Shown: positions 50,229-61,475, counted from the first letter of the stretch. The stretch: 64,000 bases of DNA from Pythium myriotylum (GCA_023091665.1 JALJCQ010000017.1:124001-188000), one strand, 5' to 3'. The notes: a model not told the origin generated them from the sequence alone. Numbers and translations: made by a program.

Positions 50229-50471
50229 TGTAGTAGGTCCAAGGTAACAACAACACTATTCGGGAAGCTGGCGGCTTCCTGGGATCTCTTCTTGTATTCC
50301 TTCTTCTTGGTATTATCCAATCTCCCTAGTTCTCTTGCCGACGAGGGCAACCCCAATAGGTGCCCCTTGGCGTCCTCGACCAGGTCAGCCTATCACTAGC
50401 CAGCTCAGCTGTGGGTATCGGCCCACAGCTCGGTGAGTGGGCCAAGTCTTGCTCGTCCTCAGCCCACTACA
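50229..50471 (-). repeat. 5' LTR of the second gypsy element
   Basis: Same 243 bp as the 3' LTR with one difference (CCAATC for CCAGTC). Confidence 0.95.
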
Positions 50472-50476
50472 CTGTC

Positions 50477-52754
50477 AGGAGAAGTTGCCCTCAGCTTCAA
50501 GCTTCTGATCCAGCCGTACTTGTGTGTTGTTTTGTGCCCAGCCAATCCGAGTGGAATCGTCAGATAAGAGTCTTTTTTTTTGTTTTTTTTTTTTTGTATT
50601 ACGGGAGCTTACATCAAGTGTCCGCTATCCGGAGGTATGATCGTCTATCCTAGGCGTTTTCGATTGGTGGGAGGATGGATGCGACTAGTACTGTCATGGA
50701 TGTGTGTACTGAGGTCGGAAAGGAGCTGAGGTGGACGTGAGGTGATATTTGGAGCGTGGGTGAGATCGTGTTGTACCAGTTCTTTGAGCTCTGAGTCCAA
50801 GTCGGTCCATCGATCTGTACTTCTGGAGGTGTAACCTCGGTCGTCAGATAAGAGTCGACCAAATCGACTTAACTGTGAATCTGATGGAACATCAAAAATT
50901 TTGATCCAGTATTCTTGAGCCTTCACAGGTAATTCACTAAATCTAGTAGTCACTCTCTCCACCACAATAGTGACAACTGGCTTGTTCGATCAAGTGAATC
51001 CAAGTTGGTTGTGCCGTCGACTTTCTTAAGCCTTTTCACTTGCGTAGGTGTCCGAATGGAAGGGCTCTCGCAGTCCAATCAGCGTCTAAAAATACCAACG
51101 ACGCTGACTTTTGCGAGCCTCAATAGATCAGTTTCAAGTCGCTCAGCCGGCATCACGCTTGACAAACTCTGCAGGACCATCCGACAATACCAAGCACTCC
51201 ACTCTTGGGTCGAATGGAGAAAACACGTTGAAGCTTTGGGTCCAACTTGTCTAGGTCATCGTGGTAAAAGCGACTACCGTAGTCCTGCAGATAAGGGAAA
51301 TAACGTTTGGGTCATCGTCCTGCGGACTGAGCAAAAAGTCCGCCATGCGCTCTTCTGCTGAGTGGTCAGTCGACCATGCCTGCTAACAAATATAAGTGTC
51401 AGTTAGAGAAGTTCAGTTGTCCCCTATGCGTATTGAACCCTCTAATTGACTGGGTTCATGCCGTTGGAGTGCTATTTTCATGTTTCTGAAGACAGCCTTC
51501 GAGGGACATAAGAGACCACGTGTAGCCATGTCCATAAACAAGGCGTGCCGAAAATTGTCGAAGCCAACTTCGTTGTTCCTCGTTCACTCAGTGTGAGACA
51601 CCGAGGTCCTCTCTTCGTTGGATGTTGTCTCAATGAATGTGAATAAGAGTCTGATGACGACGAGCAACAATCCAAATCAATGCCTCACATCGAGAGCGTA
51701 GAGAAAGGGAGATGACCAACCTTGGCGGACAGCTTGTTGTTCTCATTTGGCCACTGCGGATACGTATATCGCGATAACGTGGGCGTGGTGATTGAGGTAA
51801 ACTTGAATTCAACAATACGGGTGTGAAACTCACCTAATCTAGTACCGTAGACACTCTCTTGAATAGTGCCACGGAAACTGGCTTGATGAGCCAGGACGGT
51901 GATGCCACATTACCCTTTGTGTCAAATCGTGGGGTCTCGCATCTTGTTAGCGTGGTGGACCTTTCGACTCGCTGCTCTGACTTGTTGGATCTAACTCCCT
52001 GAGACCGTGGCAGTTTTTTTTTTAACCACGCCGTTGGACCAATGAAAACAAAAACCGTCTGGAGGCTCAGTTTGGACCTGACCTGTTCAACATCTCGGGG
52101 GCCTCCATCGCTTTCTTTCAGCGCCGTGTCTCGTGTCCATCCCGCACGCAAAAGACGCTGTACAACCCATCCTTCTCTTTGTCGATGTTATCCTCCATCT
52201 GTCCTCCCACTCTCGGCCTGATTTGGATCAGTCACTGAAAGCGATACGCCGAGTGAGCTCAGCTTGTTTTAGCTTCACGTCGTCAAGCTGTAACGACCAT
52301 CGGGATATTGGGAATCGTGATGATTTCGTGATCCAAGCTCAAGGACTGAGCAAATCATACGTACATATTGGATATGTGCCTGTGCCCCATGCCGTCGTCG
52401 TCATCAGCCGATCGCGTAGGCGCTGGTGTCTTAGTTGACAAGCCAGGAAGCTTCACGCCCCCTCGTCCGGCGTATGAGTTTGAACTGGCTGGTTCCGAAT
52501 TGTTTCCGGTTCGAACCATGGCATAGAGCCACAGCCTCAATCCGTTGGACAACGCACGTTGTTGACGTCAGTGAGAGAGGCTCCCACAAGTCTTGCGACA
52601 CGACGACACAGAGAGACGGCATTTGCCACGACGATCAGACAGCACGACGACGCGGACGACGCGAGAAGACTGGCGGAGAGCTACCTTTCCTCTCTCTCAT
52701 TCCGAGCGCATCCCGGTAGGGTGCGCATCGTCAGCAACTACGCAGTGCTACACA
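50477..52754. other. Gene-poor stretch with T-rich tract
   Basis: A T-rich run lies at about 50573-50596. The minus ORF at 50645-50965 has a protein-like segment (AQEYWIKIFDVPSDSQL) but begins without ATG; it may be an exon or relic. The rest holds only short ORFs. The last 150 bp are the 5' UTR of the kinase gene. Confidence 0.35.
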
Positions 52755-54094
52755 ATGTCCTACTCGCTGGATCCGTGCGGGGAGCTGCGCGTCGGCGAAA
52801 AGTTTCGTCTCGGGCGCAAGATCGGCAGCGGCTCGTTTGGCGATATCTACTTGGGCACCGACACGACCTCGGGCGAAGAGGTCGCGATCAAGCTCGAGTC
52901 GGCTCGGAGCAAGCACCCCCAGCTCATATACGAGTCCAAGGTCTACTGCATCCTTTCGGGTGGATGTACGTCTCCTATATGACAATGGTGGCGGAATTGT
53001 TTTCAAACTAATGCGCTTTGAATGCAACGGGACGCAGTGGGTATTCCAAGACTGAGATGGTTTGGAGAAGAAGGCGAATACAACGTCATGGTCATCGACC
53101 TGCTCGGCCCATCACTCGAGCACCTCTTCAACTACTGCGGGAGACGCTTCTTGCTCAAGACCGTGCTCATGATTGCTGACCAACTACTCTGTCGCTTGGA
53201 ATACTGCCACGCCAAGAGCATTATTCATCGCGATCTCAAGCCCGACAACTTTCTCATGGGCGTCGGGAAAGAAGCCCACCTCGTGTACATGATCGACTTT
53301 GGTCTGGCCAAGAGGTTCCGCAACCCAAAGACTCATAAGCACATCCCATACCGAGACCACAAGAGTCTCACCGGCACAGCTCGCTACGCGTCAATCAACA
53401 CCCACCTCGGCATCGAACAAAGCCGCCGCGACGACTTGGAGTCGTTAGGATACTCGTTCATGTACTTCCTTCGCGGCAGCCTACCCTGGCAGGGGCTCCG
53501 GACGGACTCGCTGAAGCACAAACATGACCGCATCATGGACAAGAAGATCGAGACGCCCGTGGAGGAGCTGTGCAAGGGCTACCCGCCCGAGTTTCGCGCA
53601 TACTTCGAGTACTGCCGTGCGCTGCGTTTCGACGACAAGCCTGACTACGCCTATTTGAAGCGACTTTTCAAGGACCTCTTCTTCCGCAAAGGCTTCCAGT
53701 GCGATGGGTTGTTCGACTGGACGGTGCTGGCAACGGTGAGTAGCATGATTTTCTTGAGTGGGTTCATGGCTGGCGACTGACCGTGTCGTTGTATGGTATG
53801 TTCACCCAGCGCGGCGCACGACGAGAACGTGACGATGGCCGTGAGCAGAAAGAGCGAAAGACGCCACTTCGTTCGCCTCCTCGTGATGCCCCGCCGGTCA
53901 CGCCCAAGCGGCGCACACCAGCGCGAGAAGAAGCCAACGATATCAACGTGGAGGCTCTGGCGCTGACACCAGCGTCGTCTCGCTTTGGCTTGCGCCTTGG
54001 TCTCCGCTCGCTTTTCTCCACTCGGCGCGAAGTGACGACATCGAGTTGCGACGCGATGACCACGGGCTCGGACGCAATAAGCCGCGGACGCTAA
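52755..54094 (+). CDS. CK1: Casein kinase 1 (CK1 delta/epsilon-like), three exons
   Basis: Proposed join 52755-52965, 53038-53735, 53810-54094, giving 397 aa. Intron 1 (72 bp, GTACGT...CGCAG, phase 1) joins SGG to LGIPRL. Intron 2 (74 bp, GTGAGT...CCCAG, phase 0) follows FDWTVLAT. The kinase core shows GSGSFGD (ATP loop), VAIKLE (Lys), [12 protein letters not shown] (catalytic loop), IDFGLAKRF (metal site), and [14 protein letters not shown], the CK1 hallmark that replaces APE. The C-terminal tail is basic and Ser/Thr/Arg-rich, as in CK1 delta/epsilon where it is autoinhibitory. It is a cytosolic or nuclear Ser/Thr kinase with broad signalling roles. Exon 3 is less certain than the first two. 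Confidence 0.92.
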
Positions 54095-54400
54095 TTTGAA
54101 GTATTATTAGTAAGATACGAAGACAATAGACGACAATAATTGATCTGGTTCGGGAGACTCGCGTCGCCAAGAGATCGAGTCCGCTGCAATGATACAGTAT
54201 GCAACACGGTCACTGTGGAACGGTGACTGTCTGTTCTATGTACATGTCGCTGTGTCATCGTGGCGAGATGGCTTCAAGTCCTTGCGTGCCCGAAACTGCT
54301 GTGTACCACACCACCTCCTTCCTGTTAGACGGGAGTCGGAATCTTTTTGAGCTACTCTCGTGTATTTCTTTGTCTGTATACGAGCTCACATAACATGTGA

Positions 54401-54443
54401 GTTATACAGTTCGAGAAGATCTTACGTTCTCGAACTGTATAAC
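54401..54443. repeat. Perfect 17-bp inverted repeat, 9-nt loop
   Basis: GTTATACAGTTCGAGAA and its complement flank GATCTTACG, 300 bp after the kinase stop. Without a T run it is not an obvious terminator. Confidence 0.85.
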
Positions 54444-55790
54444 CATCGCCTGACATTACTTCGTGGTCGTCTTGCGAGCGAACACGTTGCTTCATGAGTT
54501 ACCAATGTCATCCAGATGAGTACAAGTGTGCTATTGAGCATGACACCAGGTGTCGATCCAATGGCAGGCTAACCCCGTTTTTAGATGCGGTGTGCTAGTC
54601 GCGTAATGATTGGATTGGCCAATGTGTCACGCTACTAAACACGAGGTGTTCTATTCTCGGAGAAAAGAGAAGAAGTCCCATTGAGTCAGGTGAAGAATCT
54701 TCAGATGGCTGCCAAGTTTCCCGAGGGGCGCGTCTACTCAGATCACTCATTATATCGAGGCCTCCGTGGGAAATGCACCGAATTCTGGCGAGGTACTGTA
54801 CCCTGCTCAAGCGCAACCGCTCCGGCTTTCAGTAGTTTTCGTGTCTTCGAGTGAGACAAGCACAATTCTGCACACAAACCGGGCTCTATCCTCAAACGAC
54901 ATAGGATAGTTCTGACTGATGCAACTCAGCCTGGGCAAGGGCCTCCTCTATAATAGTGTAATAGCAGACAAATTTTTAATCGGACTGGATACCGCTGGCT
55001 GGCTTTCTTGTGACCATCAAACCTCTCTCTACCATTGTCTTCAAGATCAAGCCCTCATGTCGCCACAATTACTCACATATTACAGAAACGAAACCAATGA
55101 CATCTATTCCCACCACGAACTGCCTCCCTCTCCAGTCACCGCCCTATACGTCTTCGTGTGCTCTATCCACACCGAGATCACCATGCGGCTTGTCGTGAGT
55201 AAATTTTCATTGAGCCTCACTACATCGTTTACGGCGTGCTGGCAGTAAATTCCAGTATCGAGTCAGAGGACTCGCTTTTTCGGCAACGAAAAACACCTCG
55301 AGCCCAACTGTGAACCTGCACGTAGTAAGTCCTGCCACGAAAGGGTCGCCCTACTGTAGAGAAGGTGCGAGAAGGGGGTTCGATGACGACAGGCTAAGCT
55401 TGTCTCCTACGAAGACCCGGCCTTTTCGGTGGGGAAATCGAGCACATTCACAACTAGAATTGGATGACAGGCGGTGAAGTGGGTCCGGTTAAGGTGGATG
55501 CAGAATCGTGACGGCTGCCAAGCAATCTGTTCGACTCAAAGGGAGTCTGCTCTCGAACGGTATCCTGTAGAGTCCATTATTGGTGGATCATCTGTCGCAG
55601 CGAATGGTGCTGAAGACAGTGGGCTCGTTTTTGCCTGTCCATGTGACGTTGCGTTATTGATATTGCGTGCTACGATTGCCCAGCGTCCTACATTTCCCGG
55701 GTGCCACGTAATGGAGAGCAAGCAAATGTTTCTCAACACCAAGCTTTGGATGAAAGCCCGGCACGACACCAATAGGTCTGATGTACTGAC

Positions 55791-55821
<31 letters not shown>

Positions 55822-55967
55822 CTTGATAACCGTAGCAGGGAGCGACTAAATATCAACATGAGAGTCTTGGCGCCTCCACCAGAAGAAGTGAACGTTGTCA
55901 TTATGTACATATTAAAGTTACTTTGGTTGCTTCAGTAAATCATACCAACAGCTATCGCTTCTCGGAC
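54444..55967. other. Intergenic between kinase and bZIP array
   Basis: No gene recognised. It contains a CT-rich microsatellite at 55792-55821. Confidence 0.4.
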
Positions 55968-56360
55968 TCATTCTGCGGGATCGAGACAGTATAGGCTAGT
56001 CTGAGCACCCACGCATGGGATTGATTGGTCTTGAGACAAGCCAACTTCTGTGTGCGAGGCTTCGATGAACAGTGCAAATTCGGGGTCTTGCAGCCAGAGC
56101 ATGGAGAAGTTCTCTTCTGTCAACCTTGCTGCCTCTTGCGTGGCCTTTACGATCTCGAGCTGAAGGGTAAGCCGTCGAACTAACGCGTGTAGCTTGTCGA
56201 TTTGCTCCGTCTTGCGCCTCATGAAGTTTCGTTGGTTCTCTCGGTGCTTCTGTTTCCGCTCCTCACAACTCATGCGAGGCCGCACATAGCCAGTAGCCCA
56301 TTGGACGGCGTCCACAGTCAAGTAGTCGAGAGCGTCGGAGTTGAGTGTCGTCGCCATCAT
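55968..56360 (-). CDS. bZIP-like protein, array member 1
   Basis: I start it at ATG 56360 (MMATTLNSDALDYL), the first in frame, giving 130 aa. A conserved leader (LDYLTVDAVQWATGYVRPRM) precedes a basic region (RKQKHRENQRNFMRRK) and a helical segment with Leu, Val and Ile at heptad-like spacing (IDKLHALVRRLTLQLEIV). The invariant bZIP Asn is present, but the following Ala is Phe (NQRNFMRRK). It should bind DNA as a dimer if functional. It is one of three related genes on this strand. Confidence 0.7.
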   Translation of the reverse strand: MMATTLNSDALDYLTVDAVQWATGYVRPRMSCEERKQKHRENQRNFMRRKTEQIDKLHALVRRLTLQLEIVKATQEAARLTEENFSMLWLQDPEFALFIEASHTEVGLSQDQSIPCVGAQTSLYCLDPAE

Positions 56361-57499
56361 GAGGATCGAGCTTCGTGATTCCGTCTGCGAATTCAATTAT
56401 GGCGAGAAGCTGGAGCATCATGCAACCTTGAGGCTGGCCAATCAGGGCCAAGGAGTCCACGCTCGAACCCCAGGAACAGACGTGAAGATTGTTGCTTCAC
56501 CGTTTCGTTCGGTTGTGATCCACCTTGAGAAGAGCCTGAGCCATACTGTAACGTGGATCTGAGCAACTGGATATTTGCAAGACCTACCACTGCAGTTCTT
56601 GAACTCCAACCGAAACGCCCAGGCGCAACTGAACGAAGTGGTTCCAGTATTTCAAGCCGTGTCCACTGGACTTAGATTTTTAATGGGTTGAAGTCGCCTG
56701 TCTCTCTAATCAAGTGGCCTGTCTGTGCTGGTCATGTGTTCACACTTGACAGTTCGACATGTCCCAGTTGCTGTGCGAGAAAGCCTCATTGTTGCGTGAG
56801 AACATGTCTTTCCGACTTGGAAAGGATTCCTTCAGCCACCAAAAGAAAGTCGGGATTGTTCCGACGGAGTCTCCCTCGTGCCAATCTTCAGATGTCGCAA
56901 CTTTGGTGTCGGCCTCGCTCGACATGGGAGAGGGATCCATACGCACACGCAAAAACAGTATGCTGAGTCAGCTGGTGGAAGCCTTCTGTGAGGTACCCAC
57001 GGTGGAGCTGTATGACGTTGGTCTCGCCACGTCTTCCCAGCAGTTGCTGCGTGGATTCACCCCAAAATGATGCACTGCAGCACTCTCCGCCGCGCGACAG
57101 ACACGCAGCTCTTTATCACGCTTCCTTCGTATAAATCGTCCTGTCGAGATGTTTTCCAAGTGACAAATGGCTGTAAGAGTCACTTTGCGTCCTCAGCACA
57201 TAAAAACGCTGTGAAGCTTCAAGTGGGATACGTTAACTTGGCCACCACACGGCAACTCTATCGTTCTCGAGCGCACCGATCGATTTGAGATGGAAATGAA
57301 CTCGAGTTTCGTGTTGCGTCCGGATCCATTATGAGCCCGCTTTGTGACCTTATTCATTGTTTTGCATAATGCCTCGGACAATGAGTTATCATGATATTGC
57401 CTACGCACAGTATATGCAGACACTTCTGCTCGTTTGACAAGACAAGCAGATCATCAATCTGCAGCCGAAAGTAGTCTGTCGCACAGCACATCTCTTTCT
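56361..57499. other. Spacer between bZIP-like genes 1 and 2
   Basis: A plus-strand ORF at 56759-57070 (103 aa, ATG start, ends LRGFTPK) might be a small gene, but no motif or homology is recognised and I do not annotate it. Confidence 0.3.
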
Positions 57500-57853
57500 T
57501 CAGTCTTGGAAAAGCGGCCAACAATCCTCAAGCATCTCACTTAGATCTTCGTCGTCAGCATCGTCATCTGTAAATGTAGCGTTGACGATTTGCGTATCCA
57601 GTCTTGTCTCCAGCTGCATATTCTCAAGCGCGAGCGTGTGAGAAACTAGCCGGATCTGCAGAACACGAAGTCGAAGCGTGAAGAGTTTCTCGACACGACG
57701 AAGCTCGGCCACTCGCCGCTTCTTGCGCGCCATGAACTGCTTCTGCTGGGACCGATGCCTCTCTCTCCGTTCAAGTGTCGATATGCGAGCCCTCTGGCAC
57801 CCTTTGGTCCAGTTGATATCCTTCACACTAATATAATGGAGGTCGTCAGCCAT
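57500..57853 (-). CDS. bZIP-like protein, array member 2
   Basis: 117 aa from ATG 57853 (MADDLHYISVKDINW), chosen because the leader motif shared with member 3 begins there; the frame is open further upstream. The basic region reads RHRSQQKQFMARKKRR, so the invariant Asn is replaced by Gln. A Leu-rich helix follows (LFTLRLRVLQIRL). The C-terminus is acidic (FTDDDADDEDLSEMLEDCW), a possible activation segment. The leader and basic region are shared with members 1 and 3, indicating tandem duplication. Confidence 0.7.
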   Translation of the reverse strand: MADDLHYISVKDINWTKGCQRARISTLERRERHRSQQKQFMARKKRRVAELRRVEKLFTLRLRVLQIRLVSHTLALENMQLETRLDTQIVNATFTDDDADDEDLSEMLEDCWPLFQD

Positions 57854-59240
57854 ATTCGCTTTACCAAGCGAAAGAGACTCTGTGATCGGGCACCGATGTC
57901 GGATAAATATCTGTGGGCGGGGAAGACAACAAAGATCCGAAAAATCGAGGGAACTGTTCGGGCAGGAAGCGCTCTTAGCACAGAACGAATATGATGATTG
58001 CTTTGGTGAATATTGGAGAGTTTCGCAGTCATCTTTGCGTGGTGGGAAGCTCATCATCGTGGCGAAATGCTGGTGTGGGTTTCGCAGAATGCCGAGTTGG
58101 ACCAGGGGTTAAAGGATTTTTACCACGACTAGAGGAAACAAGTCCTGGCGCAACAGAGAGCATTCTTGTTCAGAGATAGGCTCCAAGTCCTGCGTGAGTC
58201 TATGATCATGGGTGATTCGGTTGTAGGGTGCCAAGCATTCCTGGAAGAAGGCTGAACTCTATAAGTGTGCATGTGGTGAGGACAGCGCGAAGGGCCAAAG
58301 CTTCGTTGGAGAGGCGAGACATCTGACTAGAATCACCTCGTCGTTCGATCTCTTTGGAACACCAGCAGTCCCAGCCGCGAGCCGACTGGATGGCCTTCCG
58401 GGAAGGCGATCCACGTTTCTGTAGTCAAGCGCAGAAGGCACGACAGAGAGACGCAACCACCCACTGTCCTCACTCCTGACAGTACAGATCAGTACTGATC
58501 CATATGAACAATATTACTCAAAATATGGAATGGTTGGTTTTGGCAAAGCCAGACAATCTATCTACTGTGGATAAATGAGGACCGAGAGGCAGTCGTCACC
58601 GCTGAAACCAAGGACTCCTACTGAACAAATCACATGGGCCAATTTGTGCCCGCCGCATGCTTTTCAATGTGCAGTTCCTGACTGCCAATTTGAGAATCGC
58701 AACAAACCACCAGTACCGGTAGTAGCGGCTTAGCGGGTAGCGCCTTGTGTTCCGTGGCTGACAATGCCTCGGGCTCCTACGTTTATGGCATGTGTCGTAG
58801 AAACAGACTATCCGACGTTTACAGGGGGCTAAAGCGTGTCGGTGCGAAACGCCCTCGTACTTTTTGCGTCCAAGTGGCTGTTCCAGTGGAATTTTGATGG
58901 GGGAAACGACATTCGAATGGAAGCTGAAGCGGTTGTGTACGGTTCTGGGAACGATTGTCTTGTCCAAGTAAGCGTTATGGATGCCCTAGAGCAGGTGAGA
59001 CGGTCACGACCCTGAGTTGCGTCTTCTATAAAGTGGCTTGCGTGGATTGGGTCGTCGAGGCTTCCACAAAGCTCTCTACGAGTTGTGCCTGCAGGCCAGC
59101 AAACTAGAAGTTTTGCAGCCTACATTATTCTCTCGAAGGCATAAGCGATTTTTCCGAAGCCCGAAACTTAAACCCCAGGTTGGGACTCGCTATGCCATGA
59201 GAGGGCCCCGACGGTTGGTCAGTCGACTGAGTCTGATGGT
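57854..59240. other. Spacer between bZIP-like genes 2 and 3
   Basis: Nothing supported; only short ORFs without motifs. Confidence 0.35.
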
Positions 59241-59603
59241 TCAATCTTGCAACAGCAGCATGCAGTGGTCGAGCATCGTACGTAACTCATCGTCGATCGA
59301 AGCGTTGGCCTCGTCTTGTACAATCGATGGTTCCAATGGCGTCCCCTCTAGCTGTCTTCGAAGCTCCTTGTTCTCTTCATCAAGCCTACGTGCATCAGCA
59401 CAAGCCTGAAGATAGCGTTTCTGGAGCTCCAACAGGTCGATCCTGGTGCGGAGCATGACTAACCGTTGCTTTTGGCGCTCTATAAACTTCTGCTGATTGA
59501 GTCTGTGCTTCGCCTTACGCTCTTGTGTTGTCATGCGTGGCCGATGGTACCCCTCAGACCAGTTGATATCCTCGACGCGAATGTACTCGAGCTCGTCAGA
59601 CAT
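59241..59603 (-). CDS. bZIP-like protein, array member 3
   Basis: 120 aa from ATG 59603 (MSDELEYIRVEDINW); an ATG 22 codons upstream is also in frame. The basic region KHRLNQQKFIERQKQR keeps the Asn but has Gln at the position usually Arg or Lys, eight residues later. The zipper-like helix (LRTRIDLLELQKRYL, then LDEENKELRRQL) is the best of the three. The acidic end (SIDDELRTMLDHCMLLLQD) resembles that of member 2 (DLSEMLEDCWPLFQD). Confidence 0.72.
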   Translation of the reverse strand: MSDELEYIRVEDINWSEGYHRPRMTTQERKAKHRLNQQKFIERQKQRLVMLRTRIDLLELQKRYLQACADARRLDEENKELRRQLEGTPLEPSIVQDEANASIDDELRTMLDHCMLLLQD

Positions 59604-60698
59604 TGGTTGCGGATAATAGATGAAATGTGATACTGAAAGCTCCTGCGCTATCTCTCGACCCCAGTCCATCGATTGTCAACACAAGGCGGGTGTGCTCTCA
59701 GGTTAGTACGTAGTTTTCGATCTGTCGTCTACGTTTCATCGTTCATCGGAGTGTCGCCAACGCTCGTGGATAGGTCATGCTACCGAACAATGTTGGTGCC
59801 TGGACGAACCCAATGCGCTATAAGAAGTCCTACTTCTCATAGCACGACATCCTCTATTTCGTAGCAAGTACGCTCGATTCTCTCAGCACATGCGAGTGGC
59901 CAGGAGCCCGTATGGACAATGATTCACCCTTCAGTCATGAGAGTATTCAGTCCGTTCTCAAGCGTTTCTCACCCGCTAGTTGTGACATGGGATTCAACAC
60001 GTCATCAAGCCCAGCAACAATCTGTTTGGCATTCGATGGGGCAAGCCTGGCGAAAGATCGAGGAGAGACGGACAAGAAAATCAATCTGGGAAGCACCCGC
60101 ATACAAATGGTAGGATGGGTCTTTTTCGTCGGATCGTAGGGCCTACGGCCCGTTTGTTTATCTTTCAAGCTCTTAGTCTAGTCGATGAGCTCGTGCTCGT
60201 TTCTACGAAGGTGAGAGTCGCAGATTGTCCAAGACTTCGAATTTCAACGGTGGTGGGACCATGTACGTTGAGAACTTTGGAGGAAGAGCTATTAGGATTC
60301 ACGTTGTCGAACTCAATAGACTTTACTTCCATCATCATCATCGTCATCATCATCGCTTTGGACGACGATACCACCATGAGCGTTCTTCTTCCCGCACCTG
60401 GATCGGTACAGTCTTCCCGATCGTTGCGAGCGGGTTCTGTTCTCCATAACACAGATGCACCCATCGTGCACGAGGAAACAATGGCCATGTGACACGGTTC
60501 AATTTGAGGGTACGAACAAGACCACATCTCACGGACGTGTCCATCAGCAACCAAGGTCCGCCCTACGGCTTCGCCACATCCGTTTGTTCAAATCAGAACT
60601 CTCACTCGCCTTTGGTAATCATCCGCGTGGGCTCTTGACCATGTGGCCCGAGTGCGTCACTTCGGGTTCAGTGCATGGTCAACTATCGAAGTGTGGGA
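59604..60698. other. Intergenic, with LINE-type tail
   Basis: No gene recognised. It holds the retroelement tail at 60312-60354. Confidence 0.35.
60312..60354 (+). mobile_element. LINE/SINE-type 3' tail with (ATC) repeats
   Basis: CTCAATAGACTTTACTTCC followed by ATC repeats. The preceding ATTAGGATTCACG matches the SINE-like element at 38198-38211 (TTAGGATTCAC), so a related copy ended here. Target duplications were not found. Confidence 0.55.
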
Positions 60699-60724
60699 AG
60701 CCACTGCTTGTGGCTGAAAAGCAT

Positions 60725-60793
60725 AGATCCACCAAATGGTATGCTCGAGCCTCCTACAGTGTAGGAGGCTCGAGCATACCATTTGGTGGATCT
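60725..60793. repeat. Palindrome A: perfect 34-bp arms, 1-nt centre
   Basis: AGATCCACCAAATGGTATGC through CCTCCTACA, centre G at 60759, then the exact complement. I checked every pair. Confidence 0.95.
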
Positions 60794-60829
60794 GGTTGGA
60801 GGGCTGTAGCCTACAGCCCTCCAACCAGA
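60791..60829. repeat. Palindrome B: perfect 19-bp arms, 1-nt centre
   Basis: TCTGGTTGGAGGGCTGTAG, centre C at 60810, then its complement. It shares its first three bases with the end of palindrome A. Confidence 0.95.
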
Positions 60830-60907
60830 CTGCCTCCACCCTCAAACTCCATCATCCAGTCCCCTTCTCTGCAGAAGTGGGGGCCTTCCGTCGCACCTGT
60901 GGTGGAA

Positions 60908-60931
60908 CGGTGTGCTTTAAAAAGCACACCG
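60908..60931. repeat. Palindrome C: 11-bp arms
   Basis: CGGTGTGCTTT, AA, AAAGCACACCG. Its last base is the first base of palindrome D. Confidence 0.92.
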
Positions 60932-60964
60932 CCGTGGGTTTGCATTTTAATGCAAACCCACGGC
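60931..60964. repeat. Palindrome D: 16-bp arms, TT centre
   Basis: GCCGTGGGTTTGCATT, TT, then the exact complement. Confidence 0.95.
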
Positions 60965-61407
60965 TATCCTTTCGATGCTTGATCGCTGAGCACGATGGGA
61001 TCTGTCTGTCTTCCGGTCCACAAACTCCACCAGATGTAACCCACATGACGGCGACTCTGTTGCTAACGAGCCGTGTCGGGCAGCATGTCACGTGGACTGA
61101 CGTAAAGATCAGTGATTTCATATGCTCGGTGTGATGAGATGAGATAAGCTTCACGTGGCTCATAAACTTCACGTGGATGACAACATTTTGATTCAAGTAA
61201 TCATTCGTCAAACTTGCGAGAGTCCCACGTAATGACTACGAAAGTTGAACCGTTACTACCACACTTGACTCGTTCGTCGCGGGTGGGTCGACCTGGCTTC
61301 TCACACCGAACCCTCTCAAGACTCCCGGTGTGTATGTAATAGCGTCTGTGTTAGCCTGTGCGACGTTGGATGGGCGCCTTCCACTGGTGGACGTCGATGG
61401 CTCCAAC

Positions 61408-61410
<3 letters not shown>

Positions 61411-61473
<63 letters not shown>
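61411..61473 (+). repeat. (GA)n microsatellite, 63 bp
   Basis: Uninterrupted GA repeat of about 31 units. Confidence 0.95.

Positions 61474-61475
<2 letters not shown>

Larger units (their letters stand above)
45267..50471 (-). mobile_element. Second Ty3/gypsy LTR retrotransposon, 5.2 kb, apparently intact
   Basis: LTRs of 243 bp at both ends (45267-45509 and 50229-50471) start TGTAG and end CTACA and differ, by eye, at one base. The host pentamer CTGTC is duplicated at 45262-45266 and 50472-50476. gag and pol are on the minus strand, overlapping by 56 bp in different frames. The minus-strand purine run TTGGAAGGG just before the 3' LTR is a likely polypurine tract. Open frames and near-identical LTRs indicate a recent, possibly competent copy. 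It belongs to a different lineage from the element at 28.4 kb. Confidence 0.95.

Noticed and set aside
51119..51140. CTCAATAGATCAG as another LINE tail
   Set aside because: Only the first nine bases match the tail motif and no element-like context surrounds it.
56759..57070. 103-codon plus-strand ORF between bZIP-like genes
   Set aside because: It has an ATG and a plausible sequence, but there is no homology or motif to support it; noted only in the spacer entry.
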